This document shows positions 9,808-19,832 of a stretch of DNA of 64,000 nucleotides, in pieces. Both the position numbers and the translations under genes were made by a program. The first letter of the stretch is position 1, and each line of letters starts with the position of its first letter. The notes below the pieces were generated by a model. The model ran no database searches. It saw only the letters and a list, made by a program, of their open reading frames with translations, and had not been told where the DNA came from. Source of the stretch: Megascapheus bottae (lineage: Eukaryota > Chordata > Mammalia > Rodentia > Geomyidae); the NCBI GenBank assembly GCA_024803745.1, contig JANJXV010000196.1, forward strand, positions 818,501-882,500. The letters are read 5' to 3'.

Positions 9808-10770
9808 CTCATGCTAGCAGAACGATGGAGGAACCCTGTTGTTTCCTCTTGGAGCTGGGATCTGGTCCACTTCCCCCGCAACCCAGGCCAGCACCGAGTG
9901 AGGACTTGGGGATGTCTTTCTGGGTGGATGAGGAAGCAATGTGCTACTCTTCCTCAGAGCACTTCCAGAAGGCCATGGGATAGGAGCGCTCTCTGGAGGC
10001 CCCAGGCCCGGAGCTGGCTGGTGTTCTGAAGATTCCTGACTCAGACCGCGTCCACTGTCACCGCGGGGCGGGGGCTTCAGGAGACAGCTCTGTCACACTG
10101 AGCGTGAGCCAGCTCTGTTTGAAGTTGGAGCTGCCAAGTGGGAAGTTGTCTGAGAGCTGTGGTGTTGCCCAGTCTACACAGGCTTCTGGTGTCCCATCCT
10201 CACCCCCAAGGGGGCCACGGGCACCAGCAAGTCCGCCCTCTCCGGAGCAGGGCTGCCCAGTGAGATCTACCGGAGCAGCTCCCGAGTTGGCTTGTGCAGC
10301 ATCACCACGGATTTGCTCCCATATCCACACTCAGGCCCCCAGCTGCTCTGCGCTTGTCTTCTCCGGGATCTGGGCAGGAGTCTCCAAGTCCCAGAGTGCA
10401 CAGTGGCAACTGCCAATCACTGTGAAGAAGCAGTAAGGGGACAGGGGCACAGCAGTGGGGCCCCTACGATGTGGAGTGAGGGCTACTGAAGATAGGACGG
10501 GGGAAGGAGTTATCAGGGGGCCCAGGTCAAGGGACAAGAACCAGCCACATCAAAACTTGGCTCTTGAAATGACTAACGGCACTGACAGAGGAGAAAAGGA
10601 AAGGGAAAAATCCCAAGGTAGCTGCTATCCCTGCAGATGTGAGGCACTGGACAGCTGCCACAAGGACCTCAGAGCCACACAACATGGACATATTTTCTCA
10701 GGAACACAAGCCATGCAAACAGGAGGCTAGCCGAACCCTGAAAGGTCCTGGGTGCTCTAAAAATGGAATC
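9808..10770. other. GC-rich single-copy DNA, no gene recognised
   Basis: GC-rich sequence with overlapping chance frames on both strands (up to 110 codons). I looked for exon-like features around 10,180-10,420 because one frame there is not low-complexity. I found no recognised family and no convincing splice context. Confidence 0.45.
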
Positions 10771-11010
10771 CTGAGCCAAATACCAATGACTCACACCTAC
10801 AATCCTAGCAACTCAGCTGAGAACTGAGGCTTGTGGCTCAAAGATAGCCTGGGCAGGAAAGTCCCGGAAACTGTTATCTCCAAGTAATTACTAAAAATGT
10901 GCGAAGTGGAATTGTAGCTCAGGTGAGAGAATGCCAGCCTTGAGCAAAGAAGCTAAGGGACAATGCCCAGGCCCTGAGTTCAAGCCGCAGGCACAGAACA
11001 AAGGAAAAAT
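10771..11010 (+). mobile_element. Rodent SINE, geomyoid-type copy 2
   Basis: It has the same block order as the copy at 7,441: CTACAATCCTAGCAACTCAG, GGCTCAAAGATAGCCTGGGCAGGAAAGTCC, TTATCTCCAAGTAATTACTA, GTAGCTCAGGTGAGAGAATGCCAGCC and GCCCAGGCCCTGAGTTCAAG, then an A-rich end. It is diverged but full length. Confidence 0.8.
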
Positions 11011-11189
11011 GAAGACAGGAATCTCACCAGGCAGTCAGGCTCTAGCTACCGCTGCACATGTTCAGTGAGAATGCAGACGGGGTCCACCCCCTCCTTCCCT
11101 AAGCCCCACCAGCCGGCGCTGCTTACCAGCTCCACACAGGAGTCCTCAACACAGCGCCAGCACCCCCCTCTCAGGGATAGGTAAGACAC

Positions 11190-11335
11190 GATGCATGGTT
11201 CCCAGGAATGTGGGGAATATTTTAGCATCTTGACAAGCTCTCAGTGTAAGACGTATGAAGAAGAGAAGCTACACACTCAACTTAATAGATGGAGAAAACA
11301 TTTACATAGTGAACTCTGTGGTGCCAAAAGTTCTC
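11190..11335 (+). mobile_element. Possible L1 ORF2 scrap
   Basis: CAACTTAATAGATGGAGAAAACATTTACATAG weakly resembles the L1 ORF2 3' region where a 'gggagaaaatatttgcaaa' type block occurs. It lies upstream of a clearer L1-like scrap at 11,915, with a SINE between them, as expected of a nested insertion. It is weak on its own. Confidence 0.3.
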
Positions 11336-11648
11336 AGCAGAACGAAAGCCGGTTTCCCTCACCCACACAGGGTTTCCTAGGAAGCCTGAGCCTAGCGGCA
11401 TGCCAGCTCCTAATGGCCACCTGCGTTCAACCAGAGAGAGAAGGGACCTTTGTCCAGGTGCTGCACGGCTGGCATTGGGCAGGGAAGTGAAAGCCAAGGC
11501 CCTCAGTGCACATCAAAGGATGATTTGAAGCAACATAGACTTAAAGGACGGGACGGGAAGTGGTACACAAACCCAAGCCCTCAGGAGGAGCACAGCAGAA
11601 AGTGTGCTGAGCTCAGCACTGGAAGCGAACTCCTATCCAAGGTAAGGG
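11336..11648. other. Single-copy DNA, no gene recognised
   Basis: No repeat or exon recognised. It may be diverged L1 sequence between the two scraps, but I cannot show that. Confidence 0.4.
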
Positions 11649-11649
11649 A

Positions 11650-11912
11650 CGGCAAGTCAGGTACACACAGCCCAGCACCCGGGAGGCTTCGGCTGTCGTC
11701 CTCATCACTCAGGAGGCTGAGACCTGAAGATCACAGCTCAAAGCCAGTGCAGGCGGCCAAACCCAAATGACTCTTACCTCCAAATAACCCGCAGGAAGAC
11801 AGAAGTGGAGGCTGGTGCCTGTGGTAAAGTGCCAGCTGTGAGTACAAATGATGAGTGAAAATGAGGGGCCCCAAAGTCAAATCCAGTATCAGAAAGTAAA
11901 AAAAAGGAACAG
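11650..11912 (+). mobile_element. Rodent SINE, geomyoid-type copy 3 (degenerate)
   Basis: Blocks 'catcactcaggaggctgaga', then CCTGAAGATCACAGCTCAAAGCCAG, GACTCTTACCTCCAAATAACCCGCAGG, GCCTGTGGTAAAGTGCCAGC, AAAGTCAAATCCAGTATC and an A-rich tail follow the family order. The ID-like tail is badly eroded. Confidence 0.7.
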
Positions 11913-11914
11913 AT

Positions 11915-12065
11915 AAACTGACAAAACCAGCGAAGACATGGGCAGCACTTCACAAGACAATAATTAAGATGTCCAAGGAGCGTGTAAGAGGTGCGGGACG
12001 TCACAACCCATCAAGGAAATGTCAACCAACATCACCATGAAAGCCACTGCTCAGATGACGAAGTT
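11915..12065 (+). mobile_element. L1 ORF2 3' fragment (degenerate)
   Basis: The sequence from ACAAAACCAGCGAAGACATGGGCAGC through CATCAAGGAAATGTCAACCAACATCACCATG parallels the L1 ORF2 region that normally reads as an 'agaaatgcaaatcaaaacca' block after the 'cttctcaaaagaagacat' block. Its frame is not intact. This supports an old L1 here that was later split by the SINE at 11,650. Confidence 0.5.
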
Positions 12066-14955
12066 TACAAAGACTAGCAAGGTGTGCACAGGGACAAGGG
12101 CACAGCTGAGTGGGGGCAAGGTCAGTGGAGAGCCAGGGTCCAGGAGCGGAGGGCAGCAGGAAGCCTGGGCAAAGCCACACTGTTCCCCAAACAGCTCTTT
12201 ACATCTTGCAGGCCCTAGGCTGGCCCTGAATCTGAAGTTGACTGGGGGCTGTTTGGGGGACAAAAGGCAAACATGGCAAGCCCCCCACACCAGTGTTAGG
12301 GCTCCAGCCACTGGCGGAGAGAGGGTCTCCAGGTTTGCACGCCCTGTTGACTGAGGAGCAAACATTCCCCAGTAGCAGCTGCTCCATGAAACATTCCCGC
12401 TGTCTGGTGCACTGTTCCTTAAAAACCTGCTCAGGACACCCTAAATGGAGAGGAAGGGGTCCTGAGGAGATACATGCGTTTGGAGAGGAGGTGGCCACAC
12501 CTAGGATACAGAGACTAGGCACTCCCCAGGGAGCCTGAAGGACAGCAGTCTGCCAATGGCCTGGGGTGGGCAGTTAGACCCACCTGCTGCAGGGCGGCCA
12601 TCCTGGCCTCCTGGCACCTGCTCTAGGGCCACTGCATAGCCAGGTTACAGGAGGGAGGGCGCAAATGTCAGCACATATTGTGGCCATCCAAGCAGGTGTC
12701 AGAGGCCAGCTGCCATCCTGCAGCCACACAGACCACTTGAGCTCTTCTGTCGTGTCTGCAGTTGTCACTCCACTGGAGTGGGTCCCTGGCCTGGCCTCCG
12801 TGTGTCCCACCTGCCTGTCAGGCGCGAGCCCTCAGCACGGCATGTCATGACAAGTATCAGTGACTCGCTGATTCTGCCCTGCTGGCTCAGGCTGTCGGGA
12901 CTCAGCACAGTCTGGGCTTGTCCAAGGTGGAGTGTGGAGTGAGCTGGGAGAAAGGCCAGGCAGGCAGGCAGGGAAGGCTACAGACCTGACTGCCCCTCCC
13001 CCCCGGCTGGATCCCCCCCTGCAGCCCTGTGAGCTGGGGCCCTGCTAGGTTTAGAAGCGAGGCCTTGGCGAGGAGTCCTGGCCAGACCCCCGGCGTGGCC
13101 AGTGGGGAATGGCCAGCAGTGGCCAGCAGTGACCAGCCTTTTCCATTGGACACAGCCACCCACCCTGGCTCAGGACTCCCCCATGCCAGAAAGACCGGAG
13201 GGGCTACAGAGGTGGGGTCAAGGGCCAGGGGTGAGGAACTAGATCTTGTTGGGAGGCGTGAGTACCAGCCACCACCTTGGGGCCCTCAGGAGGAAGGACG
13301 GAAGGCTGGGCTGCCCTGCTCCTCTGAAGCACAGCACCTGCGCCCCGCACAGCGGCCCAGCCCACTCTCTTCCACACGCCATGGCTGAACTAGGGGTTAC
13401 AACAGAGGTGAATGGTAAGGTTCATCCCAGAAAGTCAGAGGCTGGGAAAGGATCTGGTGGAGCTGGCAGAAGGTGGCAACCCCAAGATCACAGGCTTGGG
13501 GGGCACGGGAGGGAGGGGCAAGGGTGCCTTATGGGCTCTCAACAGGAGGGAGCTTTAAAGGGACAGTTGTCCTGGCGACTGTACTGGACTTGTGTCAGGA
13601 AGGGTCTAGTGCGTGACAGCGGTGGGTGTGACAGACTAGACTCTTCCTGACACACTCACTGCTGTGACAGCCACGGCGTGGAGTGCTGTGGCCTCGCCAC
13701 TGCCTGCTCTTGTGCTAGGCCACTCCGTGTCCTCCAGGCTGCCTCCAGCGCAAGCCTGGCGGGCGTCCTGCAGCCTTCCTGGTGGCGGCCCTGGAGCCAC
13801 ACCTCTTCCCACACAGGCCTCTCTGAAAGTCCTCACTCTGACCTGAACCATCAGGCGGCAGCCTGGCCTCTGAAGGTTTGCCTCTGAAGGTGACCAACAA
13901 GTCACCCCCTGCCCACCAGCAGGATGCCAGGTCTGTCCTGCAGCTGGTGTGCTCACTGGATGGCCGCCAGAAATGGAAGCAATAGGATGCCATTTGTCCC
14001 CCCCTAGGTGGCACTTTGCTTCAACAGCGAGGGCGGGGCTCTAACGGCAACGGAATCTTGGGAGACACTAGGACAGGAGGTGGTCCTGGGCACAGCCCCT
14101 GTGGGGGGCTCTGTTTTGGTGTAGGCCTGCTCCACCTGGCTGCCCTGCACAGGGGCAGGGGCAGGGGCAGTGCAGGGTGGGGAAGGCCCCGTGGGTGCCC
14201 ACCGTGGCATGGGAACATCCTGAGAGTGCTGGGTCCTGAAAGCACAGACCCCCAAACACCACCTCAGACACAGCATCTGATGCACTTCATGTGTGTCCCA
14301 GAAAGCGCCGTGAGACCGCCATCTCCTCCAGCACGCCAGGCCTCGCTTGAATCTACCGCTGCCATCGCCTCGTCACGTCAGCTCTGAATATTTCATCGGT
14401 CCTTGGATCTAGAATGGAAACGCACTGTGTGTCCTTGTCAGCGGCCCGGTTGCCCCTTTCACAGTGCAGCATACAGCAGCTTCCACTCAAACTAGAACCA
14501 TCGTTCCTGTCAGGCTTGTTAGGATTCTGTGTTTAAATATTGTCTGAATAAAAGTAAAATTAAGTAAATGCTTATATTCTATGGGAAAAAAACCAGGGGG
14601 ACTGTTCGGAGAGCTCCTGGGCAGTGAGGATGGGCGGTGAGGAGACCCCTGTGGTACCGAGGAACGGGCCTCTCCAGGTCATGGTTTCCTCTGGGCTCAG
14701 TGGGCAGCAGTACAATAGCCCCAAATCGGGACTCCCTGGCTCTGTGACCATCAGATCCCACAGGCCACTGTAAGATCCCTGTCCTAGAAGGGGTAATGGA
14801 CTGTCGTCCGCCACCACCAGCACAGCAGCAGCTGCCCCCTCCCTCTGCTCAGCTCACCCAGAGTCCAGGCTGAGGGGACACATATGCACTGCCCCTAGTG
14901 CAGCCAGGACTGCAGAGAAAGCAACAGAGTCCCAGAAAGGCACACGTGCTAGCTG
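12066..14955. other. GC-rich single-copy DNA, no gene recognised
   Basis: This 2.9-kb stretch has many overlapping chance frames on both strands (up to 134 codons) and no recognisable protein family. A short GGGGCA repeat (about 14,150-14,175) and a GGCCAGCAGT duplication (about 13,107-13,132) are visible. No CpG island, tRNA or confident interspersed repeat is seen. Confidence 0.45.
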
Positions 14956-14959
14956 ACCT

Positions 14960-15050
14960 GTGTGTACGTACATGTGTGCACACACTGCATGCACATACAT
15001 ATACACATGGTCATGTGCACTCACCCACATGCACACACATGTGAGCGCAG
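14960..15050. repeat. CA/TG-rich cryptic simple repeat
   Basis: Alternating purine-pyrimidine sequence, TGTGTACGTACATGTGTGCACACAC followed by GCACATACATATACACATGG and similar words. It is not a pure dinucleotide run, but it is clearly low complexity and produces the short Cys/Thr/His-rich frames here. Confidence 0.75.
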
Positions 15051-15498
15051 AGCTGTGCCCACCCACAGTCTGTTTCCATGGGCGTGCCCTGTTCCTCGGG
15101 GCTCAACAGCCTGCCTGCTACTCTGGGGAAGCTGCTTCAATATCTGCCTGAAAACAACAGTGAAAACGGTTAGGACCAGGGTCTGGAGGAAGAGGACAGC
15201 CCAGGATAATGTGCTAATGAAGGCTTGGTTCCCCGGGTGGGCCTACAGCTCTGAGACAGAAGACCAGGTCTCAGCTCAGGGGTGGTAGGACCTGGGGCAG
15301 AGAGAGGCGGCCATTGGCCATCGTGCCCTCCTCAGCTCTCCTTCCCCAACTGGTCAGCCCTCCCTCCCCAGTGAACCAGCTCTCCCTCCCTACCCTAATC
15401 CCTTCCATCCCCAAACACCAGGAACAAGAGAGACAAGGCCAACCAAAGCCAAGGAGGAAAGGGCTGCTGGGACCCGCGGGGTGCCATCAAGAATGGAG
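15051..15498. other. Single-copy DNA, no gene recognised
   Basis: Mixed composition with a C/T-rich patch at 15,330-15,420. No coding or repeat evidence. Confidence 0.45.
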
Positions 15499-15499
15499 G

Positions 15500-15710
15500 A
15501 GGAAAGGCAGAGGGTCACACCTGTAATCCTAGCTCCTCAGGAGTCTGAGATCTGAGGACAGCCATTCAAAGCCAGCTCGGGAAGATTCTTAGCTTCAATT
15601 ATCCAGCAAAAAATTGGAAGTGGAGCTGTGGCTCAAGTGGTGAGTGGCAAAGCCAAATGAGAGCGTCACGCTCTGAATTCAAGCCCCGGTGCACACACAG
15701 AAGCTGTTCC
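15500..15710 (+). mobile_element. Rodent SINE, geomyoid-type copy 4
   Basis: Blocks CACACCTGTAATCCTAGCTC, CTCAGGAGTCTGAGATCTGAGG, CATTCAAAGCCAGCTCGGG, TCAATTATCCAGC, GGAGCTGTGGCTCAAGTGG and CTGAATTCAAGCCCCGG are in family order. The CACACCTGTAATCC head is well preserved, and the tail is followed by a CACACA stretch. Confidence 0.8.
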
Positions 15711-16178
15711 AGCCCCATGACAATGCTGCCTCTACCTCCTGCCTCACCACGGCGTGGCTCAGCTCCAGCTCAACCGCACTCAGTGTCTCTCCGGGGGTCT
15801 CTGTGCCTTCCGTGTGGCTTCTAGGGGCAGGTGCCCAGCCCCTGTCAGGAGTAACCACCCCCCCACTGTGCTCAGGGCATGGGAATCTGACGGCATGCAG
15901 ACACACCTCTGCTGCATCTGGAAGAGCACAGCCAGAAGCAGAGCCCAATCTCTGAACCGCTCCATGGTGACCAAGACTGCTACAAAAACCCTTAGAGGAC
16001 ATCTCAGATCCAAAGCCTAGCACAGAGCGAATGACGCGTGGGTCAGAGGGAAAGGGATACAGAGAGGCTGAAAGTGAGGAGCAGGGCGGAAGGACTAGAC
16101 CTCCAGAGAGCTGGAGGGAAATCGCGACTAGGTACTAGTCAGTATAGATTAAAAAAAAATCTTTGAGCAAAAGTAAGA
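15711..16178. other. Single-copy DNA, no gene recognised
   Basis: No repeat or exon recognised. Overlapping frames of 77-114 codons on both strands read as chance. Confidence 0.45.
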
Positions 16179-16179
16179 A

Positions 16180-16335
16180 CACAAGTCTGGTGGTCTGAAG
16201 CCAGGCCAGGAAGAACAGTTCCTGTGAGGCTTGTCTCAAACCAGCCACCAGGAAACTGGACGTAATACTGCAGGGGATGGAAGATGATAGCTTAGAGAAA
16301 CACTCAGAACTGGAAAATGACTAAACTCAGTAAAA
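16180..16335 (+). mobile_element. Very degenerate SINE remnant
   Basis: GAAGCCAGGCCAGGAAGAACAGTTCCTGTGAGGCTTGTCTC then ACCAGCCACCAGGAAACTGGACG resembles the middle part of the geomyoid-type SINE seen elsewhere in the window (AGCCAGCCTGGG, then AGGAAAGTCC, then ACTAGGAAACC). Head and tail are not recognisable. Confidence 0.35.
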
Positions 16336-16840
16336 ATCAAACTAGTCAGGGTCATAGTTTAACAATATTCCAGGAGTCTGACGCTAACCAGAAAGCTCAA
16401 CAATGTCCCTGATGGGTTTGAGGTATTCTTGAGAAGGCGCGGGGAGTCCTCAGGCTGCTCAGTTTCCTTTGCTCCAGTGCTGTAGTCTCTACGGTGGGCC
16501 CTCGCCAGCCTGAACACCCAAAGGGTCAAAGTTACTTGGCCATAGCTCCCAGACCCAGAGTCCCTCTCCCAGCCAGGGGCCGTCAGAGGCCCTGAGCTTG
16601 CTAGGCTGTCGTGATGCTGCTGAGCCAGACCTGCAGCCCTGCTCTCCACTTGAGATGCTTAGACCAGGGAGTGCCCAGTCTCAGGTGTCTGCGCCTCACG
16701 GGGACCACTGCGACCACAGGCACCGACCAGCACACCCTGCGGCCCTTCTGTGGAGACAGGCTTGTGGACCCCTCTGCCCAGGCAGGTCTGACACCAAGTC
16801 ACCCCACACCTCCCAAGCAGCTTGGAATGACAAGTGCATT
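16336..16840. other. Single-copy DNA flanking array B
   Basis: GC-rich sequence leading into the array. A 479-codon frame starts at 16,598 in this flank, but about 80% of it is the 57-bp repeat, so it gives no evidence of a gene. Confidence 0.45.
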
Positions 16841-17327
16841 CTACTGTTGACTTCCCTGCATCGCTACACCCGTGCATGCAGTGCAAGGGTTCTCAATCCA
16901 CTGTTGACTTCCCCGCATCACTACACCCGTTCATGCAGTGTGAAGGTTCTCATTACACTGCTGACGTCCCTGCATCACTACACCCGTGCATGCAGTGTGA
17001 AGGTTCTCATTCCACTGTTGACTTCCCTGCATCATCAAACCCGTGCATGCAGAGCAAAGGTTCTCATTCCACTGTTGACATCCCTGCATCACCACACGCG
17101 TGCATGCAGTGTGAAGGTTCTCATTCCACTGCTGACTTCCCTGCATCACTACACCCGTGCATGCAGTGTGAAGGTTCTCATTCCACTGTTGACCTCCCTG
17201 CATCACCACACGTGTGCATGCAGTGTGAAGGTTCTCATTCCACTGCTGACTTCCCTGCATCACTACACCCGTGCATGCAGTGTGAAGGTTCTCATTCCAC
17301 TGTTGACATCCCTGCATCACCACACCC

Positions 17328-17988
17328 GTGCATGCAGTGTGAGGGTTCTCATTCCACACCCGTGCATGCAGTGTGAAGGTTCTCATTCCACTGCTGACTT
17401 CCCCGCATCACTACACCCGTGCATGCAGTGCAAAGGTTCTCATTACACTGTTGACTTCCCTGCATCACTACAGCCTTGCATGCAGTGTGAAGGTTCTCAT
17501 TACACTGTTGACTTCCCTGCATCACTACAGCCTTGCATGCAGTGTGAAGGTTCTCATTCCTCTGTTGATGTCCCTGCATCACTACACCCGGGAATGCAGT
17601 GTGAAGGTTCTCATTCCACTGTTGACTTCCTTGCATCACCGCACCCGTGCATGCAGTGCGAAGGTTGTCATTCCACTGTTGACATCCCTGTATCACAACA
17701 CCCGTGCATGCAGTGTGAAGGTTCTCATTCCTCTGTTGATGTCCCTGTATCACTACACCCGGGCATGCAGTGTGAAGGTTCTCATTACACTGTTGACTTC
17801 CCTGCATCACTACAGCCTTGCATGCAGTGTGAAGGTTCTCATTCCACTGCTGACTTCCCTGCATCACTACACCCGTGCATGCAGTGTGAAGGTTCTCATT
17901 ACACTGTTGACTTCCCTGCATCACTAAACCTGTGCATGCAGTGTGAAGGTTCTCATTCCACTGTTGACATCCCTGCATCACCACACCC
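17328..17988. repeat. 661-bp higher-order period of array B
   Basis: The 34-bp short unit recurs 661 bp apart (GAGGGTTCTC anchors at 17,341 and 18,002), which equals 11 x 57 + 34. The units on both sides of each short unit are the same, including a following 'gctgacttccccgcatcact' variant. The pair therefore comes from duplication of a block rather than two independent deletions. Confidence 0.8.
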
Positions 17989-18280
17989 GTGCATGCAGTG
18001 TGAGGGTTCTCATTCCACACCCGTGCATGCAGTGTGAAGGTTCTCATTCCACTGCTGACTTCCCCGCATCACTACACCCGTGCATGGCATCACTACACCC
18101 GTGCATGCAGTGCGAAGGTTCTCGTTCCACTGTTGACGTCCCTGTATCACAACACCCGGGCATGCAGTGTGAAGGTTCTCATTCCTCTGTTGATGTCCCT
18201 GCATCACTACAGCCTTGCATGCAGTGTGAAGGTTCTCATTCCACTGCTGACTTCCCTGCATCACTACACCCGTGCATGCA

Positions 18281-18665
18281 GAGCAAAGGTTCTCATTCCA
18301 CTGTTGACTTCCCCGCATCACCACACGCGTGCATGCAGTGTGAAGGTTCTCATTCCACTGTTGACGTCCCTGCATCACTACACCTGTGCATGCAGTGTGA
18401 GGGTTCTCATTCAACTGTTGACGTTCCTGTATCACAACACCCATGCATGCAGAGCAAAGGTTCTCATTCCACTGTTGACTTCCCCGCATCACCACACGCG
18501 TGCATGCAGTGTGAAGGTTCTCATTCCACTGTTGACGTCCCTGCATCACTACACCTGTGCATGCAGTGTGAGGGTTCTCATTCAACTGTTGACGTTCCTG
18601 TATCACAACACCCATGCATGCAGAGCAAAGGTTCTCATTCCACTGTTGACTTCCCTGCATCACTA
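18281..18665. repeat. 171-bp (three-unit) higher-order repeat of array B
   Basis: The variant GAGCAAAGG occurs at 18,281, 18,452 and 18,623, exactly 171 bp (3 x 57) apart. Between them the same three-unit order recurs: a CACGCGTGCATG unit, a CACCTGTGCATG unit and a 'gtatcacaacacccatgcat' unit. It is a recent local triplet amplification. Confidence 0.85.
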
Positions 18666-18985
18666 CACCCGTGCATGCAGTGTGAGGGTTCTCATTCAAC
18701 TGTTGACGTTCCTGTATCACAACACCCATGCATGCAGCGTGAAGGTTCTCATTCCTCTGTTGATGTCCCTGCATCACTATACCCGTGCATGCAGAGCAAA
18801 GGTTCTCATTCCACTGCTGACTTCCCTGCATCACTACACCCGTGCATGCAGTGTGAAGGTTTTCATACCACTGCTGACTTCCCTGCATCACTACACCCGT
18901 GCATGCAGCACGAAGGGTTCTCATTCCACTGTTGACATCCCTGCATCACTACACCCGTGCATGAGGTGTGACGGGTTCTCATTAC

Positions 18986-19654
18986 CCTTTGTGCCTCCCA
19001 CTGAAATCCTTCTGTTCTCAGTCTCTAAAGTAGCTACGCTTACACTGTGCCGCCGGTGCCAGTCTGTACTTCCATTTATTTACTACCGACAATTACACCA
19101 TGCATTAAAGTCTCCATTTATTACAGCTCAAGCACTTGGGTTGGTCACCTTCCTAATTACCCAACACCTAAACTTCCCTGTATGATGTACATGTCTTCAA
19201 GTGACTGCTTCAGCTCTCTTAGACATTAGCAAGGGACTCGCTGGCATTGAGGTAGGAAGAGATCCGTCCACGGACCATGTTACAAACAAAAACCTGTGTG
19301 GGGGATTTCAAGGTGTGCCTGTGCCTTCTGCCTCCTAAGTCTCCTCCCAGTACCTGCATTGTCCAGGTAACTGGCACACCTGGAGGCAGTCACCTCCCCC
19401 TTCTCTGGGTCACATCCTGGGCTGCCCTCAGCCATGCCTCTGATGGGAGATGGGACCGTGGGAAGGTCCCAGGCTCTGAGGTCAGCTCCGTATCCAGCGT
19501 GGCCACACCTCCCCCCCCCCGGCCACATCTTCTCTCCCTACGTAAACCCTGGCTGGCCAGTGGCTCGCCCCCTTTCAGCCAGATGCCATCTCTTACCTGG
19601 GCTGACCCAGCAGTTCAGAAATCACCTTCTCTTTCCCGCCTGAATGCCACCTGG
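18986..19654. other. Single-copy DNA, no gene recognised
   Basis: Mixed sequence after the array, with a C-rich homopolymer near 19,508-19,520. No exon or repeat recognised with confidence. Confidence 0.45.
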
Positions 19655-19832
19655 TGTTCTCTTTCATCAGCTACCTGATCAAACCTAACAAGGGTGGGAG
19701 GGAAGAACTGGGGCGAGCCAGGGAAGGGGGGACACAGTCCAAAAAGAAATGTACTTTTTACCTGTTTTACATAACTATTTCCCCACTGTACATCACCTTT
19801 ATAATAACAATACATTTTTTAAGCAGAAAAAA
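19655..19832 (+). mobile_element. L1-like 3' end fragment
   Basis: A G-rich block (GGGTGGGAGGGAAGAACTGGGG), then AAGAAATGTAC, 'catcacctttataataacaa' and an AT-rich end follow the same order as the L1 ends at 0.9-2.1 kb (GGGAGGGG, AAGTAATGTACC, TACATCACCCTGACAATAAA). It is short and diverged. Confidence 0.5.

Larger units (their letters stand above)
16841..18985. repeat. Minisatellite array B, 57-bp unit, about 37 copies
   Basis: A representative unit is 17,100-17,156. It opens with GTGCATGCAGTGTGAAGG, continues TTCTCATTCCACTG and TTGACTTCC, and ends CTGCATCACTACACCC. Anchors repeat every 57 bp (for example 16,872, 16,929 and 17,100, 17,157). Two units are only 34 bp long (about 17,328 and 17,989) because of an identical 23-bp internal deletion. 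A 21-22 bp local duplication lies near 18,068-18,105. Since 57 is divisible by 3, frames stay open on both strands for hundreds of codons. This is not coding evidence. TGCATGCA is present in most units. The last units (about 18,850-18,985) are more diverged. Confidence 0.95.

Noticed and set aside
9118..10029. 303-codon frame over array A as a secreted or mucin-like protein
   Set aside because: Several frames on both strands are open over the same block, because the 42-bp period is divisible by 3. Substitutions show no preference for third positions in any one frame.
10180..10420. Possible exon in GC-rich sequence
   Set aside because: One frame reads as non-repetitive protein, but I recognise no family, other frames are also open, and splice sites could not be established.
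16598..19185. Cys/His-containing frames over array B (up to 479 codons) as a zinc-finger-like protein
   Set aside because: The C-M-Q-C-E-G-S-H pattern looks finger-like at first, but spacing and hydrophobic positions do not fit C2H2 fingers. The 34-bp units shift frame, and the opposite strand is equally open.
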